A DNA stretch of 64,000 nt, from the NCBI GenBank assembly GCA_963726335.1, contig CAVSCD010000012.1:62001-126000 (forward strand). The letters are read 5' to 3'. The first letter of the stretch is position 1. Each line of letters starts with the position of its first letter. Below, one piece after another: positions 8,382 through 16,807 of this stretch. This stretch comes from CAVSCD01 sp963726335. GTDB lineage: Bacteria > Acidobacteriota > Aminicenantia > Aminicenantales > UBA8522. The position numbers were made by a program, and so were the translations under genes. Under the pieces are notes generated by a model that worked only from the letters and a program-made list of their open reading frames with translations, ran no database searches and was not told the origin of the DNA.

Positions 8382-11240
8382 CTATTCCCGGAGAAAGCGC
8401 ACCTCGACCGGGGTCCGGAGGCGGAAGCCGAGCTCCGCCACCCGGTCCGCCCAGTCGCGCGCCGAGGGTGCGACCGGGTTGGCGAGGCCTTTGCGCCATC
8501 CGCCGAGAAGCCAATAGACAAGCGGCTTTCCGGCCTCGGCCTTGAGTTTCACCAGGCGGTCGAAGGCCGTCTCGGCGATTCCGAAGCCGTCCCGGGGATC
8601 GAACATCAGGGCGAGGCCGATCTCGCCCGCCTCGGGCTCGCCGAATCCCCATGACGCGAGATAGCCGGCCCCGGAATCGAAAACCGAGACGTCCCCCGCC
8701 AGCTTCTGGATTCCGGGACTGAACTCAACGGCTTTTCCCGCCGCCGTTTCGAACCTGATCTCCTGACGGGAATAAGGATTTTCGGCGAAGGCCGAGAACC
8801 GAACGGTCGCGCGATAGACGGCTTGCGCCGACCGGATGTTGTCGTACTCGACCTCGACCAGGGAACGTACGGGGCCGGAGGCCAGCACTTTGTTGCGGAT
8901 CGTGATCCCGCCCTTCCCGCCCGGGTTACGGACGGGAACCGGTACGCCGTCTTCCCAGATCGTGATTCCACCCAGTCCCGACGCCTGCCCGACGCGGAGG
9001 ACGTCCATCCCCCACGGCTGCATGTGATGGTAATCCGTGGGGAGCTTGGATAGGATCAACCCTTCGTGCAGCTTGCCGAACGCCTCCATAACGCCTTCAT
9101 AGGTGCGGTAGGCGGTCAGGTTCGATTCCCAGGCGATGTCCGTGCCCTCCGGTGAATCCCAGTTCCGGGCCGTGTCCGCGTTCTTGGCGAAATCGGCCCG
9201 GCGTTTTCCCTCCGGGGAATAGTAACAATGGAGCCTCACCCGGCCGGCGGCCGGCACGGAATGGACGAAGACGATTTCGTCGGGCTTTCCGTCGCCGTCC
9301 GCGTCGTCCACCTGGACGGTGACCTCCCGCCAGTCGACCCGGGGCTCGGGCTCGACCAGGGCGAAGTTCGCGGGATTGAAATCGGGGACCTGGGACTTGA
9401 GGTCGCCGAGGCTGACGATGAACGGCTGGTCACCGAGAGCGCGGGCTCCCCGGTTCACCAGCTCGATCGTGAACCGGCTCCGGAACGGGGCCAGCCAGGT
9501 TTTCCCGGGATCGCCCGGCGCGACAAGTGCCCGGAGAAGCTCGGCCGCCCGGCCGTATTCGCCGTGGTCGATCGCGTCCCGGACGCCGCCGAACCCGGGG
9601 TGTCTGGCGACGTCGGTCTTCAGCAGGCGGTCCCAGTACCGCTCACGGATCAGGTCCTGATAGTAGCGCGTGCCCTCGCCGCTCGCCCTGATCTTTTTCC
9701 CCAGGCCGAACCCCTGGTCGTAATCCGGGGCGAGTTTCTCGGAGAAATAGCGCTCGACCGCGTCGATCTCAAACGGCTTTTCTTTTTTCGCCAGCACCGA
9801 CTTCAGGGCGTCGATCAGCCTCTGGTTCCCGGCGATCGCCCGGCTCAGGGTCTCGAGGTATACCGGACGGAGGGCCGCGTATTCGAATTCGTGGAGGAAC
9901 ATCCGGTCGTCGGCCACCCGGCATTCGCGTTCGAAGACGCCGTCGCCGTCGAGGTCATATCGCCAGAGGTCGAAGAATCCGTTGAGGTCCGTGTCCTCCA
10001 TGGCGATCTTCATTTCCGGCCGGCCGTCATAGTCGTAGTCTGTCTGGATCCAGCCGGTTTCGGCGCCGTGGAGGTGGAGCCTCTGATCGACGGGGGAGAC
10101 GTACATGCGGAACCGCCCCGAGTTGTCACGGTCGACCTCGTTCCGCTTGTTGAAGGGCCCGCAGGTCGGACCGCCCATCTGCGGGAAAAGCTCGTTGCCG
10201 AAGTTGATCACGCCTTCCCAGCGCTCGCTGTGGTCGTTCCCCTCGGCGATGTCGATGTTGTTGCCGTTCTCGTTCCAGGTCAGGTGGGCCTTCGACCAGT
10301 TGGCGCCCTTGGCCAGGGGACGGACCTCGTCCCAGGCCAGGAAATCGCCGGTCGGGACGCCTCTCAGGACGAGATTTCGCGAGGCGGAGCGGGGGATGCC
10401 GACCGAACCGACCGCGGTAACGGAAAAATCGTAGCTGTGCCGCAGCCGGTCGTCGGCGGCGTCGTCGAGGTCCATGCTGTAGCGAAGGTTCTCGGCCGTC
10501 GTCCCGGCGGCGCCGATGCGCACGACTTCCTCCGAGACGTCGTCGCCGTCGAGGTCGTAGAAAGCGAACGGGTTTTCGAACCCGGGATAGAAGCGGTTCT
10601 CGTCGTAGTCGAAGAAGAAGCAGAAGATGAAAACCTCGTCCCCGTTGAAGTCGGTCTTCCACTGGCAGCGTCCTTGGTTGTATTCGTAGTCGACGTCGTA
10701 CCAGAGCCGGTTATCGTCGCCGATGTCCTTGGCCCAGGCCACGGCGTAGGCGCGGTCATGGTAGAGATGCGGGGCCGTTTTTTTGAAGTGGGCATACTCG
10801 GCCCACTGGTAGAGAAGCTGCTCGTCGAGGTCGCCGTCGCCGTCGGTGTCGAGGTAGTCGACGGCCCGGTCCACCGTCCCGTCTCCATACCAGTCGGCGA
10901 CATAGAGGTCGCTGTCCAGGTCGCCCTCGCCGGCGGCGTCCATGTCCCCGTCCTCGTCGACGACCTTGACAACGATGGGGCTCCGTGTGCCGGAATGACG
11001 GCTGTCCGCGTCGATGAAATAGAGGGTGTCGATGCGGCCGTCGCCGTCCGTGTCGATCGGGACTGTCTTGCCGGGCCCATCCTTCAGGACCTGCGCGACG
11101 ACGGCGGGGTCCATCTTCGTCTGGGGACCCACCATCTTCTCGAAGAGTTCGTTGTTTGTCTGCGCCCGAAGCGGCAGGGCCAGGGCGAGGCCCGCGGCTC
11201 CAAGCAGGAATAAGCAGGGTCTTGCGTCGAATCGCTTCAT
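8382..11240 (-). CDS. Secreted Ca-binding-repeat protein with DUF4861-like domain (paralogue)
   Basis: 952 aa from the ATG at 11240, which opens a clear signal peptide (MKRFDARPCLFLLGAAGLAL...LRAQ) behind GGGAAGGGAAAG; an upstream in-frame ATG at 11276 would add 12 charged residues before the signal and is less likely. Architecture matches the protein at 750-3626 end to end: NNELFEKMVGPQ, repeated DxDxDG loops (DTDGDGRID, DLDGDGVFE), GNNIDIAEGNDHSERWEG, then the DUF4861-like WGMDVLRVGQASGLGG and NPYSRQEI. It is probably a secreted polysaccharide-active or glycan-binding protein with structural Ca. It is a divergent paralogue, not a recent copy. Confidence 0.86.
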   Translation of the reverse strand: MKRFDARPCLFLLGAAGLALALPLRAQTNNELFEKMVGPQTKMDPAVVAQVLKDGPGKTVPIDTDGDGRIDTLYFIDADSRHSGTRSPIVVKVVDEDGDMDAAGEGDLDSDLYVADWYGDGTVDRAVDYLDTDGDGDLDEQLLYQWAEYAHFKKTAPHLYHDRAYAVAWAKDIGDDNRLWYDVDYEYNQGRCQWKTDFNGDEVFIFCFFFDYDENRFYPGFENPFAFYDLDGDDVSEEVVRIGAAGTTAENLRYSMDLDDAADDRLRHSYDFSVTAVGSVGIPRSASRNLVLRGVPTGDFLAWDEVRPLAKGANWSKAHLTWNENGNNIDIAEGNDHSERWEGVINFGNELFPQMGGPTCGPFNKRNEVDRDNSGRFRMYVSPVDQRLHLHGAETGWIQTDYDYDGRPEMKIAMEDTDLNGFFDLWRYDLDGDGVFERECRVADDRMFLHEFEYAALRPVYLETLSRAIAGNQRLIDALKSVLAKKEKPFEIDAVERYFSEKLAPDYDQGFGLGKKIRASGEGTRYYQDLIRERYWDRLLKTDVARHPGFGGVRDAIDHGEYGRAAELLRALVAPGDPGKTWLAPFRSRFTIELVNRGARALGDQPFIVSLGDLKSQVPDFNPANFALVEPEPRVDWREVTVQVDDADGDGKPDEIVFVHSVPAAGRVRLHCYYSPEGKRRADFAKNADTARNWDSPEGTDIAWESNLTAYRTYEGVMEAFGKLHEGLILSKLPTDYHHMQPWGMDVLRVGQASGLGGITIWEDGVPVPVRNPGGKGGITIRNKVLASGPVRSLVEVEYDNIRSAQAVYRATVRFSAFAENPYSRQEIRFETAAGKAVEFSPGIQKLAGDVSVFDSGAGYLASWGFGEPEAGEIGLALMFDPRDGFGIAETAFDRLVKLKAEAGKPLVYWLLGGWRKGLANPVAPSARDWADRVAELGFRLRTPVEVRFLRE

Positions 11241-11390
11241 GGTCTTTCCCTTCCCGAACGGATCGCTTTCGGACATCCCCTGGAAACGCGCCGAGATCGG
11301 CGGCTCGTGTCGGCTTCAACCGTCGTCGGCGTGATTTTCATGGAATGGGGAAGATGATAAGCCGAGGAATCGGCGGTTGTCAAAGTTATT

Positions 11391-11617
11391 AATTCCCCAA
11401 TTTCCGAACCCGGGTCCGCCGGCGGGGGATGCATCTCCATTCGTGTGATTGTGTTGTTCCCAAATGGGGTCCTGTCATGGCGCGTTCCTGTGCGTCCTCG
11501 CGCCTCACCCGTCAACGATGGCCTGCGCCCTCCCAGGGGAGAGGGGGCCCCGTCGCTCCGAAAAATTGGTGCCTGGATATCAATTCCCCAATTTCCGAAT
11601 CCGGGTCCGCCGGCGGG
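11391..11617. repeat. Direct repeats flanking MITE-like copy A2
   Basis: A 36-bp sequence beginning AATTCCCCAATTTCCGAA and ending GGTCCGCCGGCGGG occurs at 11391-11426 and again at 11582-11617 with one mismatch. Between them lies the A-type element 11466-11560, the reverse of 3661-3783. The phrase ATATCAATTCCCCAATTTC recurs inverted near 62084-62103. This accounts for most of the 11241-11677 gap; no gene is seen in it. Confidence 0.65.
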
Positions 11618-11677
11618 CGGAAGGAAGATATCGAGGAGGAAGATATAATACAATAAACCGTCGAACCGGAGGAACTT

Positions 11678-13687
11678 ATGAGAAGAGATAATTCCGAACC
11701 CGCCTCGATGATCCGGAGGTCTTGGCTTTTCGCCGCCGGCCTGGCGGCCGTCCTTGCGCTGGTCGCGCAGTCCTGTCGCGCGCCCTCGCGGACGCCGGAG
11801 TTCGACGGCCGACACTTCAGCGGCCGGGGCGATGTCGAGTACTTGAAGCTTCTGGACTTTTCCCGCCGTCTCTTCGCCCCCGACCCGGAATTCCAAAACC
11901 TGGCGATGCTCTATCAGCCGGCCTGGAACGGGCTTGTCGAGGGACCGACCTGGGATGCCTGGTGGATCCAGAACTCCTACGGCACGGCTTACAGCGCCAT
12001 GCCGTTCCTGGAGGAGCCGTTCGTCACCTTCCTGCAGAACGCCCAGGCCCTCTGGTTCGACCAGATGGGCGATGGGAAACGGCGCGGCCGGCCCAACGAC
12101 GAGGTCGCGCCCGACGGCTCCCTCTGCGACTGCGCCGGCCCCGGCTGGGCCATCTACAAGCAGGGCGACGGTCAAACGAAGATCCACGACTGGGGGTTCG
12201 AGTTCGCCGCCGCCGGCATCGTCATGCAGGCCGAGCTCCTGCTCATCGGCCGCGACGCGGCCGCCATCTCCCGTTATCTCCCGATGCTCGAGCGGACCGC
12301 GGATTTCATCGATTCGCGCCGCGACCCCGCGAACAACCTGTTCCTCGTCGGCGCGGCGGCGAACCTCCTCGCCCCGAGCTACGCCGGCCGCCTCAAGCCC
12401 GACGGGACCTATGACAAAGCCTACCTCGCGGGGCTCTCGATCACGACGATCGCCGCGCTCGACCGCCTGATCGAGCTCGAAAAGCTCGGCGGCCGCGCCG
12501 GCAAAGCTGAGGAATTCTCCCGCCGCCGCGCCCTCGTCCGGAGCGGCCTGCCGCTCCTTCAGACGCCCGAGGGTTATTTCATCAAGTCCCTCGACCCCGA
12601 CGGCACGAAGCACGGTGTGTTCGGCGCGGCGCGCTATGGCTATTTCGAGGCCTCGCCCAACCACGACGCCATCGCCTTCCGCGTCGTCCCGGACGAACAG
12701 GCGCGGCGGATCTATGCCAGGATGAGCGCCATCCCCGAGCTCCGTCCCTTCGATCTCATCCTACCGAATTTCCCCGGCCTCGACGACATGTACGAGAAGC
12801 CCGAGGGCCTGTGGAAGTTCGGCTTTTGGGTTAACGGCGGCCATTGGTCGACCTGCGAGGCGCGGATGGTCCTGGCCTACTGCCGGCTGGGTCGGCATGA
12901 CGACGCGCGACGGTCGATCTTGCGGATGATGGAGTTTGCCCGGCGTTTCAGGATGGACAACCCGCTCACCGAATTCGGGAGCGAGGTCTACCAGCCCAAA
13001 GAACCGGTCAATATCACGATCGACGCCTTCGGACCCATGGCTGCCCTCGTCCGCGGGCTCTTCGAATACATCTACAGCGCGGACTCGCTGACGCTCCATC
13101 CTCACGTCCCGCCCGCCGTGACCGAACTCCACCAGAAGGACCCGATAAGGTTCGGGACGAAGAAGCTCTATCTTTCGACTTTCGGCGCCGGGCCGGTGAC
13201 CTCGGTCATGGTGAACGGCCGCGCCTGGGAGGCTCACAACGAGAGCTCGATCACGTTGCCCTACGATGAAATGCCGGACGTCGCGGCGATCGAGATCGGC
13301 CTCGGCGGCGCGGCCCCGGGCAGCGCGATGCTCGCGCCGGCTCCCAGTGAGGCGGCGTCGGATATCACCCTGAAGACCCCAAAATACTCGTTGCCCGAGA
13401 CGCTTTCCCAGACTCCTATCTCAGATATTACCCACCCTATGCCCTCCCTATACAGGGAGGGACAAAGGCCAGCGTCTCGGGAAAGGTCGGAGGGGGGCCC
13501 GCCGGAGGCGGGGGAGCCGACGGGACTGGTTCCCGGGGGCCGGGGGGCTAAGGGTGATACCGGCGCCAAGCCAAATATGTCTGATCCCGAGGCTCCCGCC
13601 CAGGCCGGCCGGCCGGCCGCGGAATCGCCTGCCGCGTTGCAGACGAGAGCTCGACGGGCTGACTGCGAGGTGGCGCGCTTTCCTTAA
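11678..13687 (+). CDS. Six-hairpin glycosidase-like lipoprotein, 3' end disrupted
   Basis: 669 aa as the frame stands; ATG at 11678 after CGGAGGAAC. Signal peptide with lipobox VAQSC predicts a lipoprotein. The body (residues about 50-470) is an (alpha/alpha)6-type glycoside hydrolase: GLVEGPTWDAWWIQNSYGTAY, DWGFEFAAAGIV, WVNGGHWSTCEARM, and a small beta domain (LTLHPHVPPAVTELH) as in GH63/GH78/GH94-like enzymes. The substrate is unknown. From about residue 565 the frame runs through a palindromic repeat (13368-13510) and then loses frame near 13650. The family-like C-terminus continues at 13646-13979 in another frame, so the last ~120 residues here are doubtful. Confidence 0.75.
   Translation: MRRDNSEPASMIRRSWLFAAGLAAVLALVAQSCRAPSRTPEFDGRHFSGRGDVEYLKLLDFSRRLFAPDPEFQNLAMLYQPAWNGLVEGPTWDAWWIQNSYGTAYSAMPFLEEPFVTFLQNAQALWFDQMGDGKRRGRPNDEVAPDGSLCDCAGPGWAIYKQGDGQTKIHDWGFEFAAAGIVMQAELLLIGRDAAAISRYLPMLERTADFIDSRRDPANNLFLVGAAANLLAPSYAGRLKPDGTYDKAYLAGLSITTIAALDRLIELEKLGGRAGKAEEFSRRRALVRSGLPLLQTPEGYFIKSLDPDGTKHGVFGAARYGYFEASPNHDAIAFRVVPDEQARRIYARMSAIPELRPFDLILPNFPGLDDMYEKPEGLWKFGFWVNGGHWSTCEARMVLAYCRLGRHDDARRSILRMMEFARRFRMDNPLTEFGSEVYQPKEPVNITIDAFGPMAALVRGLFEYIYSADSLTLHPHVPPAVTELHQKDPIRFGTKKLYLSTFGAGPVTSVMVNGRAWEAHNESSITLPYDEMPDVAAIEIGLGGAAPGSAMLAPAPSEAASDITLKTPKYSLPETLSQTPISDITHPMPSLYREGQRPASRERSEGGPPEAGEPTGLVPGGRGAKGDTGAKPNMSDPEAPAQAGRPAAESPAALQTRARRADCEVARFP
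13368..13510. repeat. Structured palindromic element, copy B1 (inside ORF)
   Basis: Outer arms CCCGAGACGCT (13394-13404) and AGCGTCTCGGG (13471-13481) pair perfectly. The inner hairpin is CCCTCCC (13442-13448) with GGGAGGG (13455-13461). The whole stretch aligns with the reverse complement of 19965-20105, including CAGATATTACCCACCCT and GGAAAGGTCGGAGGGGGG. It is read through in frame by the glycosidase ORF. Confidence 0.75.
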
Positions 13688-13979
13688 TGAGATGAGCGCG
13701 GCCGGTCTGGGCGGGACTTACGAGGCCGCCCATGCCCGGCTTGTGCTCGAGGCCGTCGATGCCTGCCGCGAAAGAACGAGACTCCTCGCCCGGGGAGCGA
13801 TCGCGGCGCTTCCCGAGGCGTCCGCGCGCGCCGCCGATCAAGCTTACGCCGATGCGGCGCTCAAGCTCGGCCGCGGCCTGGACGCGGTCCTTAATGGATA
13901 CCGGAGTTCTCCGGACGCGCAGAAAGCTTTGATTTATGATATATTTATTCTTGTGGGAGGAGGGATCGAAGGGAATTAA
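13646..13979 (+). pseudogene. Frameshifted C-terminal segment of the glycosidase-like gene
   Basis: This frame reads RRELDGLTARWRAFLNEMSA and continues as a well-behaved helical segment with SARAADQAYADAALKLGRGLD, then a stop at 13977-13979. It has no ribosome site or proper start. It overlaps the end of the preceding frame, whose AALQT would join smoothly to RELDGL after a one-base shift near 13650. I read it as the displaced C-terminus of the 11678 gene, caused by a real or sequencing indel. Confidence 0.55.
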
Positions 13980-14020
13980 CCCCCGAAGGAGTTTCGGGTC
14001 TTTTTGCGAGGATCGATAGA

Positions 14021-15271
14021 ATGAAGCGAACAAACGGCTCGGTACTGGCCCTTTTATCCTTGTCGATGCTGTGTGTTTTTCGGTCGGACGGCGGCGCCGC
14101 CCCGGCCGCCCAGCAGCCCAAGACCCAGAACGAAGTCCGCCACAACGTCAGGATCCTGACCGACATCGTCCCCACACCGGTCGCCCAGCGGCTCGTCGCC
14201 TGGCTGACCGACGTCGAGGCCTGGGTCTTGAGTCTCGACGTCGGGACGCAGGTGCTGAAGAACACGGACGACACCGCCGACTCGATCTTCATCAACGGCA
14301 ACTTCGCCCGGCTGCTGGCCGCCAACTACCGCATCACGGGGAAGGAGATCGACCTCAACGAGGCCTTGAAGTGGTGCGATGCGTTCTTCGTCAACCAGCG
14401 CCTGGCCATCACCTCCGAGATCAACGAGGCCGGCTACTGGGTCGACCTCAGCCGGAATCCCAAGGGCAACATCTATTTCGGCGACGGGGGAACGGCCGCC
14501 GCGGCGCTGGCCGCCATCCTCGACTACGCCGACCCCAAGAAAAGGTGGCTTTACCTCAAGGCCCTGGAGAGGTACGCGCGCTTCGTGACGGACGGGATCC
14601 TGCTCGATCCCCAGGGGTTCGGCCGCGAGACGACGGCGAGCTGGATCGTCGCCGAGGGGGAAGACAAGGGGGCGCTCGGCTGCGGGTTCTTCGAAGGCCA
14701 TCTGAGCGTCAAGCCCTACACGATCGCCACGGCGACGACGGGCGGCGCGTTTTTCGCCGCGCTCTACCGCCTCACCGAGAAACCCGAGTACAAGGACATC
14801 GCCTCCGGGGCGGTGGCCTGGCTCCTCAAGATCCGGCAGCCCGACGGAGAGATCCCCTACACCCTCGACGGCCAGGCTTCGGCGGATTGGCCTTTGGACA
14901 CGCTGAGCTACTGCACCGAGGCTTTCATCGCCGCCGATTTCTACCTTCGGGACGAGAGCCTCAGGCTGACCCTCGGGACCGAGCTCAAGCCGACGGTCGA
15001 CTGGCTCCTGGCGCGGCAGAACCCCGACGGCTCATGGGGTGAAATGCAGAGCGCCGACCAGCAGAGGAGCCCGCGGGCGGTGAGCCTTTTGGCTTGGTAT
15101 TACCGGAATGTCGAGCGCGAGCCCAGGGTCAAGGACGCGATCCTCAATTACTGCCTTTTCCTTCTCGACCCGGAGAAAAGCGGCGCCTACGGCATCAGGA
15201 AGCTCGTCCGGACGACGGGCTTCGCGGGCCTGACCGTCGCCGAGATCCTTAAGCCGGGCAGCACCTACTGA
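14021..15271 (+). CDS. Secreted alpha/alpha-toroid protein, function unknown
   Basis: 416 aa; ATG at 14021 follows GCGAGGA. A signal peptide (SVLALLSLSMLCVF...) is followed by repeated helical pairs with QNPDGSWGEM and QPDGEIPYTLDG, the QxPDGSW-type motif of terpenoid-cyclase and glycosidase toroids. FINGNFARLLAANYRITG and SRNPKGNIYFGDGG recall uronate epimerase or unsaturated-uronyl hydrolase scaffolds, but no catalytic residues can be assigned. It follows the glycosidase-like gene by about 40 bases and may be co-transcribed. It could be a polysaccharide lyase or hydrolase. Confidence 0.75.
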   Translation: MKRTNGSVLALLSLSMLCVFRSDGGAAPAAQQPKTQNEVRHNVRILTDIVPTPVAQRLVAWLTDVEAWVLSLDVGTQVLKNTDDTADSIFINGNFARLLAANYRITGKEIDLNEALKWCDAFFVNQRLAITSEINEAGYWVDLSRNPKGNIYFGDGGTAAAALAAILDYADPKKRWLYLKALERYARFVTDGILLDPQGFGRETTASWIVAEGEDKGALGCGFFEGHLSVKPYTIATATTGGAFFAALYRLTEKPEYKDIASGAVAWLLKIRQPDGEIPYTLDGQASADWPLDTLSYCTEAFIAADFYLRDESLRLTLGTELKPTVDWLLARQNPDGSWGEMQSADQQRSPRAVSLLAWYYRNVEREPRVKDAILNYCLFLLDPEKSGAYGIRKLVRTTGFAGLTVAEILKPGSTY

Positions 15272-15318
15272 CCGGGAGACGCCTCCCGGACCTCTCCGGG
15301 CAGGAAGGGTCGCCGCCG

Positions 15319-16807
15319 CTAGTTTTTCGGCGACCGGCTGCCGAAAAGCAGCCCGGCGCCGGCGATCGGCCGGCAGACGAGCACGGCCGGCGCGATCCCC
15401 TCGATCTCCTCCTCGAGCTTCTTCAGGTTCTCGCGGAGAGAGGAGACGGCTTCTTTCTTGGCGAGGACCATCAGGCAGCCGCCGAGCCCGGCGCCGGCGA
15501 GCTGGGCCCCGGCGACGCCGCGAGTGCCGCGGGCAACATCCACCATCCGGTCGATGGCCGGCAGGCTGCAGGCGTATCGCCCGGGCTGCCAGGCGAGCTG
15601 GGCGCGCTCGATCCTGTCCGGGTCCGGACTCTCGCAGGTCCTCGATCAGCCGCAGAAGATGGACGTCCGAGGTCGGCGCCCAGAACGGCCGCGGCTCGCC
15701 AGTCGGGCTCCAGACGGCCACCCGGTCGCCGTCGTGCGAGGCCTGCATCATCCGGCCGATCTCGTCGATCCGTCCCGCCCGCAGGCAGTCCGCGTAAAGC
15801 CGGGCCCGCTCGCATTCGGCCAGGCCGAACAGGACGACGCCCCGGATCGGGTAGAGCCCGTCCTCGGGCTCCCGGTGGCTGTCCCAGAGCGGCCGGAGGT
15901 CCTCGCCGGGGAGCAGCTCCGCGAGCTCGGCGCGCGTCGCCTGCTCGGGCAGGCGGAGCAGGATGCGGTAGATCCAGCTCAGCGGCAGGCCGAGCGTGCG
16001 GACGTTGACGTCCCGCAGATGATGGAGCAGGGGCGCGAACGGCGGATGGAGTTTCTGGATGAGCTCGAACCCCAGCCGGTAGCAGGCGATCCGGTGGTTG
16101 AACTGGTCCTTGGCGTTCCCGGTCTTGTGGGCCCGCAGGCCGGAATCGACGACGGCCATCACGTAGTCATCCGGAAACGGCACCGTGTCCTCGACGGCGA
16201 ACTCGAAGAAGGTCACCTTGATGACGTTCCCCCGCCGGCCGAGGCGGATGGCGGCATGATCGGCGCTGCCGCCGCGCGTGCCGACGAACCACTCGCCCTC
16301 GCCGCAGAGGTCGACGAACTGGGCCGGGAAAGTCTCCAGGCTGTTGACGGCGATCGTCGCCTCGGCCACCCCGACGACCAGGCTCGATGACGAGCTCAGC
16401 CCGGCGGCCGGCGGAATGTTGCCGGAGACGACGATGTCCATGCCGCGCAGGCGCTGGTGGGAGAATTTTTTCTGGAGGCGGAGGACGGCGGCCTTGATGT
16501 ACTGGGACCAGTCGCCGCCCGCCTCCCGGACCATCTCCCGGACCTTGTCGCTGTTGACCAGCGACAGCCAGTCGTCCCAGGGCAGGCCGGCGACCAGCTC
16601 GGAGATCGAGAACTGGCGGTCAGGGAAGCGGTTCCGGTCGACGTTGAACAGCCGGACGAGGTCGTCCTCCCGCGGCCTGACGGCGAGGAGGGTCTCGTAG
16701 CCGATGGTCATCAGGTTGCAGTTTCCGCCTTGGTGGTCGATGTGGCGGCCCATGACGTTGAGCCGGCCGGGCGAACGGACGACGAGCACCCGGCTCTCAG
16801 GGTCCAT
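15319..16807 (-). CDS. GHMP (galactokinase-like) sugar kinase, frameshifted; probably C-terminal half of a fusion
   Basis: The kinase starts with VLVVRSPGRLNVMGRHIDHQGG, matching the galactokinase signature, then SGNIPPAAGLSSSSSLVVG (ATP-binding GHMP loop) and GTRGGSADHAAI. Near 15625 the frame shifts: the expected C-terminus, with AGAQLAGAGLGGCLMVLAKK (GHMP motif 3), is in another frame ending at 15319, whereas the uninterrupted frame runs to 15032 as nonsense. Upstream of 16807 the same frame stays open to about 17020 and reads LREWLELFGPPGGD and ETIYGKDPEVLAERRSAFQ, a normal galactokinase N-terminus. It therefore joins the nucleotidyltransferase at 16711-18033. Role inferred: anomeric phosphorylation of an imported sugar. 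Confidence 0.75.

Noticed and set aside
9228..11213. 661-residue plus-strand frame opposite the second DUF4861 gene
   Set aside because: Same type of antisense shadow as at 633-3014; the two shadows arise because the paralogues share DxDG-rich codon patterns.
15032..15318. C-terminal tail of the kinase frame beyond 15319
   Set aside because: It overlaps the end of the plus-strand toroid gene and is arginine-rich nonsense; the GHMP C-terminus is in another frame and ends at 15319.
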